Under the pieces are notes generated by a model. The model was not told the origin of the DNA. It saw nothing but the letters and a program-made list of their open reading frames with translations, and ran no database searches. The translations under genes were made by a program, and so were the position numbers. Shown here one piece after another: positions 18,784 to 27,988 of a DNA stretch of 64,000 nucleotides (its first letter is position 1; each line of letters starts with the position of its first letter). Source of the DNA: Knoellia subterranea KCTC 19937 (lineage in GTDB: Bacteria > Actinomycetota > Actinomycetes > Actinomycetales > Dermatophilaceae). The stretch covers positions 434,001-498,000 of the forward strand of contig NZ_AVPK01000001.1 in assembly GCF_000768685.1 (NCBI RefSeq), given 5' to 3'.

Positions 18784-20144
18784 CACTGACCGGTGAAGTC
18801 GCCGTAGTCCTTCTGCAACGCCTCGAGCGCCTGCTGCGGAGTGACCTTCTTGGCGAGGAGGTCCTGCAACGTGGCGCCGAGCGTGTCGCCCATCGTCGGG
18901 GTCGCCCAGTCGAGGTAGGGCACGAGCCCGTTGTCCTCGGAGACGGTGCCGAACGCCGTGAAGACGTCCGTCGCGAGGGCGTCCGGCGCCTTCTGCGCCG
19001 CGGTCTCGACGACGGGGAGATTGCCGTTGTCGGCGAGAACCTTCATCGCTTCCGGACTCGTGATGAAGTTGATGTATGCCGCGGCGGCGTCCTTGTTCTT
19101 TGCCTTCTGCGTGATGGCGAACGGCAGACCGGAACCACCCGTGGTGACCGCCGTGCCGCCTGCCTCGGGTGCCGGCGGCAGCATGAACTTCACGTCGGTC
19201 TTCATCGCGGCGGACAGGTCGGCCTGGAGCCACGAGCCGGCGATGAGGAAGAGGCCCTGGCCCTTGGTGAAGCCCTGCCACGCCGGGTCGTAGTCCTGAC
19301 CGTTGAAGCCGGAATTGAAGTAGCCCTTGTCGACCCAGTCGACGAGGGCCTGGGCCGCCTTGGTGTTCTCGGGCGTCACCCAGTTGCCGCCGCTCTGGCC
19401 GAAGCCGAGCTTTCGGATGTCGTCGGCCTTCGTGAAGCGGCCCTGCACGACACCGAAGACGTGACCGGCCGGCCACTTCTCGAGGTTGCCCAGGACGAGC
19501 GGCACCTCACCCTTGGACTTCGCGGTGGCGAGCGCCGCGTCGAACTCTGCCCAGGTCTTGGGTGGGTTGATGCCGAGGGTCTTGAGCTTGGCGTCGTTGT
19601 AGAAGATGCCGACGACCTCACCCACCTGCGGCATGCCGAAGAGCGAACCCGAGCCGAAGGTCTTGCCGTCGGGCGAGTACGACGCCACGTTGCGGACGGA
19701 CTGCGGATAACGCTTGTCCCAGCCGTAGGCCACGGCATAGGGGTCGAGGTTGACCAACTGGTTGGCCTTGACGAACTCACCCATCTGCGACCGCGTGTTG
19801 TTGGCCTGGACGACGTCGGGGGCGTCGGCTCCCGTGAGGGCCAGACGCAGCGTCTTCACAAGATCGTCGAACGATCGCGAGACGCGCTTGATCGTGATGT
19901 TGGGGTACTTCTTCTGGAACTCGGCGTTGAGGGTCGACATCTGCTTCTCCTGCCCGCCGCGCACCTCCTGGTCCCAGACCGTGAGGGTGACGTCGCCGAG
20001 TGCCGCGGCGTCCGTCTTGACCGCGCCGGGTGCGGGGGCGCTCGACTCGTCGGTCGTGGAACTCGAGCCTCCGGGTGCACAGGCACTGAGGGCGAGGGCG
20101 GCACCGAGGCCCAGGCCGACCAGGCTGCGACGGATGTGAATCAT
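18783..20144 (-). CDS. Sugar ABC transporter substrate-binding lipoprotein
   Basis: 453 residues from ATG 20144, with GGAGACACC before it. Lipoprotein signal with lipobox LSAC (Cys near residue 21), then a Ser/Thr-rich linker and an extracellular solute-binding fold (family 1): VTLTVWDQEVRGGQEKQM and YPNITIKRVSRSFDDLVKTL near the start, AAYINFITSPEAMKVLADNG near the end. It captures the sugar outside the membrane and delivers it to the two permeases. Linkage to a PfkB kinase and a divergent GH4 enzyme suggests a disaccharide or glycoside as ligand, but the ligand is not visible in the sequence. Confidence 0.93.
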   Translation of the reverse strand: MIHIRRSLVGLGLGAALALSACAPGGSSSTTDESSAPAPGAVKTDAAALGDVTLTVWDQEVRGGQEKQMSTLNAEFQKKYPNITIKRVSRSFDDLVKTLRLALTGADAPDVVQANNTRSQMGEFVKANQLVNLDPYAVAYGWDKRYPQSVRNVASYSPDGKTFGSGSLFGMPQVGEVVGIFYNDAKLKTLGINPPKTWAEFDAALATAKSKGEVPLVLGNLEKWPAGHVFGVVQGRFTKADDIRKLGFGQSGGNWVTPENTKAAQALVDWVDKGYFNSGFNGQDYDPAWQGFTKGQGLFLIAGSWLQADLSAAMKTDVKFMLPPAPEAGGTAVTTGGSGLPFAITQKAKNKDAAAAYINFITSPEAMKVLADNGNLPVVETAAQKAPDALATDVFTAFGTVSEDNGLVPYLDWATPTMGDTLGATLQDLLAKKVTPQQALEALQKDYGDFTGQ

Positions 20145-21319
20145 GGTGTCTCCTCGATGGGTGGGGCAGGGTCGTGGTTCGGGCCGGGCTGAACTCCCGG
20201 GGCCTGGGCGTCGGACAGCTTGGCGATCGTGGCGGCGGCCCGCCGGACGGCCCCGGGCGGCACTTCGGCGACGAGCTCGTCGAGGAAGGCGAAACGGCGC
20301 TGCACCGACCGCGCCGCGGCATTGGTGGTCGGTTGGCTCCGGACCCGTTGCCACCAGTCGGCAAGGTCGCCCCACCCGGGTGCTGCGAGCGACCCCCCGA
20401 ACTCCTGCACGGCCAGACTCGAGCACAGCGTCGCGAAGTTCATCCGTTCGAGCAGCGGCCAGCCGGCCAGGCTGCCGACGAGGATCCCTGCGTCGAAGAC
20501 GTCGCCGGCTCCGGTCGGGTCGATCGCATCGACGCGCAACGCGGGGACCGATGCCTCCTCCCCCGTGGCCGAGTCGATGGCGACGGCGCCGTCGCGCCCA
20601 TTGGTGACGACCGCGAGTGGCACGAAGTCGGCCAGCGCGTAGAGCGCGTCGTGGGCGGAGTCGGTCCGGGTGTAGGCCATCGCCTCCGCCGCGTTGGGCA
20701 TGAAGGCGTGGCAGTGCGTGAGCTGGTCGAGGACGCTCGGAGACCACTCTCCGGTGGGGTCCCACCCGACGTCGGCGAAGAGCAGGGCACCGTCGGCGGC
20801 GGCCTGTTCGACCCATTGGCGTTCGACGTGGCCCTCGCCGAGGGGACGGTCCGCGTCGAGGTCGAGCATCACCGACCGGGCACGCGGGGCTGCTCCGATC
20901 ATCTCCGTCGCCGACTCGGGCGCGTCGTGGCCGTGGGTGATCATCCGACGGTCCCCGCCGACCGAGACCGACACGGTCACGGGCGTGTGCCAGTGCGGGT
21001 AGCGCCGCGAGCGCGAGAGGTCGACGCGTTCCTGCTCCTCGAGTGAGCGCCAGCAGAACTCGCCGTAGTCGTCGTCGCCGAACGCCGCACCCAGCGACGT
21101 CCGGAGGCCGAGGCGGGCAGCCGCGACGGCGAGGTTGGCGATGCCGCCGGGACACGAACCCATCCCCTCGGCCCAGACCTCCGTGCCGCTCTTGGGCATG
21201 GTCGAGAGGCCGGTGAAGATGATGTCGAGGAAGACGGTTCCCTGGACGAAGACATCCACGACCGGATCGTCGGCTCGGCGCAGCGCCGCGAGCGGGTCGA
21301 AGGCGTGGTCCACCGTCAC
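20141..21319 (-). CDS. PfkB family carbohydrate kinase
   Basis: Ribokinase-fold sugar kinase. The GTG at 21319, preceded by GATGACGAG, gives 392 residues; an ATG at 21349 is an alternative. Signatures are GSCPGGIANLAVAAARLG near residue 60 and the anion-hole/catalytic motif DAIDPTGAGDVFDAGI near residue 270. The C-terminus has an extra Ala/Arg-rich stretch after the fold. It is the first gene of the sugar-importer operon (its stop overlaps the binding-protein ATG), so it probably phosphorylates the imported sugar. The divergent gene encodes a phospho-glycosidase that needs such a phosphorylated substrate. Confidence 0.9.
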   Translation of the reverse strand: MTVDHAFDPLAALRRADDPVVDVFVQGTVFLDIIFTGLSTMPKSGTEVWAEGMGSCPGGIANLAVAAARLGLRTSLGAAFGDDDYGEFCWRSLEEQERVDLSRSRRYPHWHTPVTVSVSVGGDRRMITHGHDAPESATEMIGAAPRARSVMLDLDADRPLGEGHVERQWVEQAAADGALLFADVGWDPTGEWSPSVLDQLTHCHAFMPNAAEAMAYTRTDSAHDALYALADFVPLAVVTNGRDGAVAIDSATGEEASVPALRVDAIDPTGAGDVFDAGILVGSLAGWPLLERMNFATLCSSLAVQEFGGSLAAPGWGDLADWWQRVRSQPTTNAAARSVQRRFAFLDELVAEVPPGAVRRAAATIAKLSDAQAPGVQPGPNHDPAPPIEETP

Positions 21320-21413
21320 CTCGTCATCGTGTCCCGGCCGTGCTCGCATCGCAAGGACATCGGAGCCGAGTTGCTACGTTGACGGCTGTGGACGACGGCG
21401 GCGGAGGCTCGCG

Positions 21414-22751
21414 ATGAAGTTGACGATTCTGGGTGGCGGCGGCTTCCGGGTCCCGCTCGTCCACGGCGCCCTGTTGCGCGACACCTCCGAGCGACGAGTC
21501 ACCGAGGTCGTCCTCCACGATCTCGACAGTTCACGACTGCGGTCCATCGAGGCAGTCCTCACCCAGGCTGCGCAGGGTCATCCGCACGCGCCTCGCGTCA
21601 CCGCGACGACCGATCTCGACGACGCCCTGCGTGGGGCGGACTTCGTCTTCTCCGCCATCCGGGTGGGTGGACTCGTCGGCCGCACTCTCGACGAGCGTGT
21701 CGCCCTGGACCTCGGCGTCCTCGGTCAGGAGACCACGGGTCCGGGCGGACTCGCCTACGCGCTGCGCACCGTGCCGGTGGCGCTCGACATCGCTCGGCGC
21801 ACGCGTGAACTCGCCCCCGACGCATGGTTCATCAACTTCACCAATCCGGCGGGCATCGTCACCGAGGCCATGCAGTCGGTGCTGGGCGACCGGGTCATCG
21901 GCATCTGCGACTCGCCCATTGCGTTGGCACGCAGGGCAATTGACGCGCTCGGGCTCGATCAGGACGCCACTGCCATCGACTACGTCGGGCTCAACCACCT
22001 CGGCTGGCTCCGGGGGCTGAGGGTCGACGGCACCGACCGCCTTCCCGAGCTGCTCGCCGACCCGACGCGACTCACGACGCTCGAGGAGGGACGGCTGTTC
22101 GGGTCCGACTGGATCGGCTCGCTCGGTGCCATCCCGAACGAGTACCTCTATTACTACTACTTCTCGCGCGAGGCCCGTGAGGCGATCACGGCCGCGCCGC
22201 AGACCCGCGGCGAGTTCCTCCGCGACCAGCAGGACGCCTTCTTCCGGCACGTCGCTGACCACCCCGAGGGCGCCGAGGCGGAGTGGCGCCGGGTTCGTGA
22301 GGAGCGCGACGCGACCTACATGCGCGAGGCCCGCGCGGAGGACGAGGAGCGGGACGAGGCGGACATTGCCGGCGGCGGCTACGAGGGTGTGGCCCTCGCG
22401 ATCATGGCCGCCATCAGCCGGGGCGAGACGGCGTCGATGATCCTCAACGTCCGTGGTGGATCCGCACTTCCGGGTATGCCGGACGCCGCGGTTGTCGAGA
22501 TCCCGTGCGTTGTCGACGGTGACGGTCCGCATGCGGTGCCCGCGGCGCCCGTCACGGGTCACATGCTCGGTCTGATGCAGCAGGTCAAGGCGGTCGAGCA
22601 GCTCACCATCGAGGCCGCGACGACCGGCTCGGTCGCGACCGCCGTCACGGCATTCGCCCTCCACCCCCTCGTGGATTCCGTGTCGACGGCCAGGGCCCTG
22701 GTCGAGGGCTACCGCCGAGCGCACCCGGAGCTCGCCGCACTCTTCTCCTGA
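21414..22751 (+). CDS. GH4 family 6-phospho-beta-glucosidase-like enzyme
   Basis: 445 residues from ATG 21414, with GGAGG eight bases upstream. The N-terminal Rossmann motif LGGGGFRVPLVHGALL binds NAD+, which GH4 enzymes use in an oxidation-elimination mechanism. NFTNPAGIVTEAM near residue 140 and GICDSP near 162 (Cys as metal ligand), with NHLGWLRG near 195, are family signatures. The closest label is 6-phospho-beta-glucosidase, though GH4 also contains alpha-specific and non-phosphorylated-substrate members. It is divergent from the PfkB/ABC operon over about 95 bases, implying shared control. There is no PTS nearby, so the phosphate must come from the kinase. Confidence 0.9.
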   Translation: MKLTILGGGGFRVPLVHGALLRDTSERRVTEVVLHDLDSSRLRSIEAVLTQAAQGHPHAPRVTATTDLDDALRGADFVFSAIRVGGLVGRTLDERVALDLGVLGQETTGPGGLAYALRTVPVALDIARRTRELAPDAWFINFTNPAGIVTEAMQSVLGDRVIGICDSPIALARRAIDALGLDQDATAIDYVGLNHLGWLRGLRVDGTDRLPELLADPTRLTTLEEGRLFGSDWIGSLGAIPNEYLYYYYFSREAREAITAAPQTRGEFLRDQQDAFFRHVADHPEGAEAEWRRVREERDATYMREARAEDEERDEADIAGGGYEGVALAIMAAISRGETASMILNVRGGSALPGMPDAAVVEIPCVVDGDGPHAVPAAPVTGHMLGLMQQVKAVEQLTIEAATTGSVATAVTAFALHPLVDSVSTARALVEGYRRAHPELAALFS

Positions 22752-22788
22752 CTCCCCGCTCTCCTGACTCCTGCCGCGCGACCGGCGC

Positions 22789-23508
22789 TCACGTGTGGAC
22801 GACCTCGCCGTCGTCGAGTTCGATGACGCGGTCGGCCCGCTCGGCTGCCTCGGGATCGTGGGTCGTCATGATGACGATCGCCCCGCCGTCGGCCTTGGCG
22901 CGCAGAAGGCCCAGCACCCGCTCGCGGTTGTCGTGGTCGAGTTCGCTCGTGGGTTCGTCGGCGAGCAGCACGGTGGCATCCAGTGCGAGGCCGCGCGCGA
23001 CCGCGGCACGCTGCTGCTGCCCACCACTGAGCTCCTCGACGAGGTGCGAGCCGGACTCCCCCAGCCCGACGGAGGCGAGCGCATCCTGCGCGCGGCTGGC
23101 GGCCGCATCCGCGGGGACTCGGCGGGCTCGCAGGGGTGCCAGGACGTTCTCGTAGGCGGTGAGGATGCTCGCCAAACCGTTGCCCTGAGGGATGATCGCG
23201 ACGGCCGAGGGGTCGGGTCCATGACCGTTCTGGCCCAGTGCGACGGATCCTCCGGCAAAGGGGACGATGCCGCCGATCGCGTTGATGAGGGTGGTCTTGC
23301 CGGCGCCGGAGTGCCCGGTGATCGCGACGAACTCCCCCGCGCTGGCCGTGAGCGACACGCCCTTGAGGGCCGTGACGTCGCCGTAGTTCACGACGACCTC
23401 GCGGACGACGACCTCGCGGACGACCACCTCGTGCACATCGGTCGCGCCCGGTGACGTCGCCGCGCGCCCCACGCCATCCGCGTGACCGCGCTCAGAGTGC
23501 TTGCCCAT
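22789..23508 (-). CDS. ABC transporter ATPase (MacB/LolD type), second of pair
   Basis: 239 residues. ATG 23508 has an excellent GGAGGAGA site and lies inside the end of the previous ATPase gene (17-bp overlap). Walker A is GHSGAGKTTL, the ABC signature LSGGQQQRAAVARGLAL, and Walker B ATVLLADEPTSELD. A curious N-terminal run VVVREVVVREVVVNYG arises from a 15-bp tandem repeat just before the first beta-strand. It powers, with the companion ATPase, the large FtsX-type permease encoded upstream. Confidence 0.92.
   Translation of the reverse strand: MGKHSERGHADGVGRAATSPGATDVHEVVVREVVVREVVVNYGDVTALKGVSLTASAGEFVAITGHSGAGKTTLINAIGGIVPFAGGSVALGQNGHGPDPSAVAIIPQGNGLASILTAYENVLAPLRARRVPADAAASRAQDALASVGLGESGSHLVEELSGGQQQRAAVARGLALDATVLLADEPTSELDHDNRERVLGLLRAKADGGAIVIMTTHDPEAAERADRVIELDDGEVVHT
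23386..23430. repeat. 15-bp tandem repeat in an ABC ATPase N-terminus
   Basis: GCGGACGACGACCTC at 23401-23415, a one-mismatch copy at 23416-23430 and a degenerate copy just before. In frame it encodes repeated Val-Val-Val-Arg-Glu. Copy-number change would keep the frame. Confidence 0.8.
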
Positions 23509-24346
23509 CGGTCTCCTCCTCGAGTTCGTCACGGACGAGGATCCAGCCCTGCTCCGACTCCACGAGACGCACCAGCGTCCCCGGAGTGAGCGTCGCCAGG
23601 ACGTGCGGCGGCAGCGGCACGGAGCCGTCCGCCGACACGACGGCGAACTCCTCACCCTCACGCCCCTCGGCTCCCACCCGGCCATCGCGGATGGTGACGG
23701 TGCGCGGCATGCGTGCCGCAACGTCCGGGTCGTGGGTCACGACGATGATCGTCGTTCCCCATTCGCGGTTGATGGCGGACAGGGTCTGCAGGACCTGGTC
23801 GCGGGCCTCGTGGTCGAGCTGGCTGGTCGGCTCGTCGCCGAGCAGAAGGCCCGGCCGGGTCGACACCGCGACCGCCAGCGCCCCCCGCTGGAGTTCACCG
23901 GGGGTGAGCGACGTGAGTGACGCATCGGCACGCTCGCGCAGTCCGACGAGGTCGAGCACGTCGTCGACGGGGACGACGTCCGACGACTTGGCGACGGATC
24001 CCTGCGCGAACGCGACGTTCTCACGGATGGTCTTGTGCGGGATGAGATTGCGGGCCGCCCCCTGCAACACGATGCCGACGTCGCGCCCTCGCAGGCTGTC
24101 CAGGTCCGCCTCCGACATCCGGGACAACTCGTGGTCACCGATGCGGATCCGTCCGGCGCTCGGGCGCAGGAGACCACCGAACAGTGTGAGCAGCGTCGAC
24201 TTGCCGGCTCCTGAGGGACCGAGGAGGGCGACCATCTCACCGGCCGCCACCGAGAGGTCGACACCGGCGAGCGCCGCGACGTCGTGGTGCTCGGCTCGAT
24301 AGATGTGGACGAGCCCTGCGGTCATGACGGGAAGACCGTTCACCAT
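23492..24346 (-). CDS. ABC transporter ATPase, first of pair, with C-terminal extension
   Basis: 284 residues from ATG 24346, overlapping the permease stop; an alternative start is ATG 24325. Walker A is GPSGAGKSTLL, the signature region LTPGELQRGALAVAV is a variant of LSGGQ, and Walker B is GLLLGDEPTSQLDHEA. About 50 residues follow the usual ATPase end (AVVSADGSVPLPPHVLATL and onward); they may be a regulatory or docking domain. It pairs with the second ATPase, giving a possible heterodimer in which this subunit has the degenerate signature. Confidence 0.9.
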   Translation of the reverse strand: MVNGLPVMTAGLVHIYRAEHHDVAALAGVDLSVAAGEMVALLGPSGAGKSTLLTLFGGLLRPSAGRIRIGDHELSRMSEADLDSLRGRDVGIVLQGAARNLIPHKTIRENVAFAQGSVAKSSDVVPVDDVLDLVGLRERADASLTSLTPGELQRGALAVAVSTRPGLLLGDEPTSQLDHEARDQVLQTLSAINREWGTTIIVVTHDPDVAARMPRTVTIRDGRVGAEGREGEEFAVVSADGSVPLPPHVLATLTPGTLVRLVESEQGWILVRDELEEETDGQAL

Positions 24347-27300
24347 GCCTCCCTCAGACGATCGGTGTCCCCTCGTCGCGCGGCTCGCAGGGCCAGAACC
24401 GAGGCCACGACGGTCAGGGCGAGGACACAGGCCAGCCAGGCCAGACCCATGACGAGCCACGCGGGGGTCAGGTCGAGTGCCGGCACCGGCGCGGGGGTGT
24501 CGAACAGCGGGATGAGGGGCATGGCGAGCACCGCGCCGGCCACCCCGCAGGCGGCACCGACCACAGCCGCGAGCAGGACCGGTGCCAGGGACTCGCGGAC
24601 CGCGGCTCGCCTGAGGTCCCGGCCCGAGACGCCGGCGACGCGCAGCGCCGCGATGTCGCGGGTCACGACACGACCGGTCGTCATCGAGACGACGACGAGC
24701 ATGACAGCCGCCAGCAGCAACGAGAGGACGGCCGTGAAGAGACCGAGGAGCAGTCCCCAACCCGTTGCCGACTCGTCCAGGAGCCTCTTGTCCTCGGCCA
24801 GGGAGCGAACGGACAGGACCTCAATCCCCCTGTCACGCAATGCCTTCTGGGCTCCATCGACTCCGCCGGGGAACTGGCTGTCGATCCACACCTCCATGGA
24901 GCCGGTGGCCGGCAGGCGTCCGCCCAGACGCAGCATGAGGTCGAGGTTGACGAGGGCTCCCCGGTTGCCGACATAGGGCAGAGCCGGGACCTGCTGCACA
25001 CCGGTCGCGGGGGTCGTGCGACCGGCGAGGCTCTGGATGTCGAACTTCTCCACGGTCCCGCCGCTCGGCACGCGTCCGGAGAGCACGGCCGGGGTGAGTT
25101 CGGGGGCATCGGCGCGGCTCACCGCCGCGTTCCGTCCGGTGTTGGAGAAGGTGAGGCGGAGTCCACCGGACGGCGCGGCAGCCAGGGCGATGCTGTCGAC
25201 CAACGGTTCCACGTTCTCCATGGGCAATCCCGTCGCGGGATCGATGACCACGCCACCTGATCCGCCACTCGGGCTGGTTGCCTCGCCCCGGGGCTCCAAC
25301 CACCCCTTGGGGTCGTCGATCCCGAGGCTCTTGCCATCGAGGGCGAAGCCCGAGAGGTCGAGGGTGCCCTTGACCGCGTCGATCTCGAGGCCCTGCGCCA
25401 ACTGGACCCAGACCGACTGGAGCCGACAGGTCTGCGGGCACAGGACGGGCGCCGTGAGCGTGATCGTGCCCTTGCCCTGAGCGGGAAGCGCGCCGATGTC
25501 TCTCGTCAGCACCTCACCTGAAGGCGTTGTGACGGTGATGCCCACCCGCAGTGCCCGACTCGGGTCGGCGAGGGGCTCCCAGGCGCCGACCCATCCCTGG
25601 GGTGCGGGGCCGAAGCCCACACCGACGCCGCTCAGGTCGTAGGCGGCCCTGGCCGTGAGCCGGTCGCCCTCGAGGATGAGCGGCTGCTGGTCGGGGAGGG
25701 CGATGGCGTCGAGGTCGAGGGCGGCCTGCGCCGGTGGCGCATAGGCGATGCGGCGCAACTGCTCGGGTCGCGCAGCGAGCGTCGTCGTGGAGTCCGGGTC
25801 ACGCTGGCGGACGAATCCCACCGGCATCGCGTGCTCACGCTGCCCCGCGGGCAACTGGTCCACCACCCGCGCCACCGCGGTCGGGTCCTTGCTCCCGACG
25901 CGCAGTGCGCCGAAGGCACCGACCGTCAGCTCGGCACGGTTCTCCCGGTTGCGATCCGCCACCGAGACCGCGTTCGCGGCGAACACGACGAGGGCCGACA
26001 CCGCGGTGACGACGAGCAGCACGTGCCGAGTCGTGGGTCGCCGGGCGATGGCCAGACCAGCCAAGGCAGAACCGAGGCCACCGGAGGCGAGGGAGCGCTG
26101 ACCGATCCGCGTCGCCACGACGACCACGAGGACGCCGAGCAGCGCACCTGCCGCCAGGGCAAGAAGCGTCGGAGTGAGGATCGCCATCGGCCCCGAGACC
26201 TGCCCGGTGACGATTCCGACGACCCCGACCGCAGCGAGGACGAGCAGGATGACGTCACCGAGGCGCAGGGTCCGAGCGGCCGTGGCCGGCGGAACGCGCC
26301 GCAGCAGCGAGGCGATGGGTTCGCGCAGAACCGGCCGCGCGGCGGCATACACGACAGCGAGCGAAGCGAGTCCCGCGACCAGCGCCGCAACGGGAACCTG
26401 CCACCCGAACTCGAACGGCACGCCGGGCGGAAGGATGAACCGCCGCACGAGTTCGCTCAACCCGACGGCCAGCACCACACCGAGCGGCAGACCCAGCAGC
26501 ACGGTGAATCCGAGTTCGGCCATGACGAGGCGGCGGCTCGCGTCCCGGCTGCGACCACGAAGACGGGACACGGCGATCTCGGGCCGACGCTGCGCCACGG
26601 CGGCACCGGCGACGAGGACCAGAACGGCCAACGCCACCGCGACGAGCTGGGCGATGAGCAGCGGCACGAGTTGTCGCACGAGCGACTGGCCCTTGTCGAC
26701 GTTGGCCGCGATCGTGGGCAGCGGACTGTCGACGCTGGCGTCGGTCGGCGGACGGATGGCCGCGACTGCCGCACCGGCCCGGGACAACGAGTCGAGGGTG
26801 ATCGTCGAGGTCTTGAGCGGGTAGTCGACGGACAGTTGCGCGTTGGACCAGCCCGCGACGAGGCCGTCGGGCGCCACGATGAAGTCGTCGATGCCCGGCA
26901 CGAGGTCGCCGAACTCGAGGAGCTTGCCCGACTTGCCCTGCACCTCGGTCCGCAGCCAGTAGTCCGGGTCGTCCTTGGCCTCGTAGATACCCGAGACCGT
27001 GTATGCCGTCGGGGCCGCCTCGGGGCGCGTCACCTCGAGCCGGTGGCCGACCGTCCACCCCCAGGCCTTCGCGTCCGGAGCCGACACCAGGATGTCGTCC
27101 TTGTCGGCCGGGCAGGCGCCCGTGGAGATCGTCAGGTGGTCACAGACCTCGTCCCTGGCGACAAGTCGCACGGGTGACGGCTTCTTGCCCGGCGTGGGCA
27201 CGACCGACGATTCCGCCGTCGTCATGGCCAGGCCGGCGTCATAGAACGTCGACAGGTTCGCCGGCATCGCCTGCTCGACCGACTCGGCGGTCAGGGTCGG

Positions 27301-27492
27301 GTCCTGCGTCCTGCTCGCGAGCACCGACAACTTGAGGTCGGCGGCCTCCATCCGTCCGAGGGTGGCCCGCAGGAGCGCCTGGTCAATCGAGCGCGAGAAC
27401 AAGGGCGCGAAGGCCGCACAGGTGGCGACGAGCGCCGAGATGAGGACGAGGACGAGAGACTGACCGCCGCGGTAGCGAATGGCCTTCCACAT
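24340..27492 (-). CDS. Large FtsX/MacB-type ABC transporter permease
   Basis: 1050 residues from ATG 27492 (MWKAIRYRGGQSLVLVLISA). One N-terminal membrane helix, a roughly 260-residue exported domain, then a membrane block with FtsX-type helices and the arginine-rich loop (QRRPEIAVSRLRGRSRDASR). A second long exported segment and a C-terminal FtsX block (VVTRDIAALRVAGVSGRDLRRA) follow. Such permeases use mechanotransmission to move lipoproteins, peptides or antibiotics rather than forming classic import channels. Operon order is permease, ATPase, ATPase with overlaps. Substrate unknown; no peptide precursor is visible next door. Confidence 0.88.
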   Translation of the reverse strand: MWKAIRYRGGQSLVLVLISALVATCAAFAPLFSRSIDQALLRATLGRMEAADLKLSVLASRTQDPTLTAESVEQAMPANLSTFYDAGLAMTTAESSVVPTPGKKPSPVRLVARDEVCDHLTISTGACPADKDDILVSAPDAKAWGWTVGHRLEVTRPEAAPTAYTVSGIYEAKDDPDYWLRTEVQGKSGKLLEFGDLVPGIDDFIVAPDGLVAGWSNAQLSVDYPLKTSTITLDSLSRAGAAVAAIRPPTDASVDSPLPTIAANVDKGQSLVRQLVPLLIAQLVAVALAVLVLVAGAAVAQRRPEIAVSRLRGRSRDASRRLVMAELGFTVLLGLPLGVVLAVGLSELVRRFILPPGVPFEFGWQVPVAALVAGLASLAVVYAAARPVLREPIASLLRRVPPATAARTLRLGDVILLVLAAVGVVGIVTGQVSGPMAILTPTLLALAAGALLGVLVVVVATRIGQRSLASGGLGSALAGLAIARRPTTRHVLLVVTAVSALVVFAANAVSVADRNRENRAELTVGAFGALRVGSKDPTAVARVVDQLPAGQREHAMPVGFVRQRDPDSTTTLAARPEQLRRIAYAPPAQAALDLDAIALPDQQPLILEGDRLTARAAYDLSGVGVGFGPAPQGWVGAWEPLADPSRALRVGITVTTPSGEVLTRDIGALPAQGKGTITLTAPVLCPQTCRLQSVWVQLAQGLEIDAVKGTLDLSGFALDGKSLGIDDPKGWLEPRGEATSPSGGSGGVVIDPATGLPMENVEPLVDSIALAAAPSGGLRLTFSNTGRNAAVSRADAPELTPAVLSGRVPSGGTVEKFDIQSLAGRTTPATGVQQVPALPYVGNRGALVNLDLMLRLGGRLPATGSMEVWIDSQFPGGVDGAQKALRDRGIEVLSVRSLAEDKRLLDESATGWGLLLGLFTAVLSLLLAAVMLVVVSMTTGRVVTRDIAALRVAGVSGRDLRRAAVRESLAPVLLAAVVGAACGVAGAVLAMPLIPLFDTPAPVPALDLTPAWLVMGLAWLACVLALTVVASVLALRAARRGDTDRLREAW

Positions 27493-27616
27493 GCGATGAG
27501 ATCCCCTGACTGTGTGTCGTCCGGTCGGCGTCGCGCCCGACCCGGTAGGGCCGAACCGTGCCACGCTAGCCACGAGTCACTCGACGAGGTGGCCCTCCGA
27601 ACGACCGTGATGCTTT

Positions 27617-27631
27617 CGCAACATGGTTGCG
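27617..27631. promoter_or_regulatory. Palindrome CGCAAC-ATG-GTTGCG upstream of the ABC exporter
   Basis: A perfect 6-3-6 inverted repeat in the 147-base gap between the exporter start (27492) and the thiamine-binding protein stop (27640). Its size suits a dimeric repressor operator for the exporter operon. No regulator gene lies adjacent, so the binding protein is unknown. Confidence 0.4.
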
Positions 27632-27639
27632 CTGGGCAA

Positions 27640-27942
27640 TCAGTCCTCGGCAAGAACTTTCTCGAGTCGCTCGAGCTTGCCGTCGAGTTCGCCGGTCCGT
27701 CCGGGGCGGATGTCGGCCTTGAGGACGAGCCCCACCCGGGGCCCGTGCGCGGCGACGGCGTCGACGCAGGCCTTGACCACGGCCATGCACTCGTCCCACT
27801 CACCCTCGATGGTCGTGAACATCGCGTCGGTGCGGTGGGGCAGGCCGCTCTCCCGGACGATGCGCACGGCATCGGCGACGGCCCCGGTCACCCCTCCCTG
27901 CTCGTCGGCGACGGACGGGGACACGGAGAAGGCGATCAGCAT
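27640..27942 (-). CDS. Thiamine-binding protein (MTH1187/YqgV family)
   Basis: 100 residues from ATG 27942 (MLIAFSVSPSVADEQGGVTG). Small ferredoxin-like fold protein: LPHRTDAMFTTIEGEWDECM and PRVGLVLKADIRPGRTGEL are typical of the DUF77/UPF0045 family, members of which bind thiamine or related pyrimidines and are thought to buffer the free vitamin. Single-domain version. Downstream on the same strand lies the exporter, with a 147-base gap, so co-transcription is uncertain. Confidence 0.82.
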   Translation of the reverse strand: MLIAFSVSPSVADEQGGVTGAVADAVRIVRESGLPHRTDAMFTTIEGEWDECMAVVKACVDAVAAHGPRVGLVLKADIRPGRTGELDGKLERLEKVLAED

Positions 27943-27988
27943 GCACGACACCGTATGCCGTCCGCCCACCTCCCGTGGACCCGCTTCC

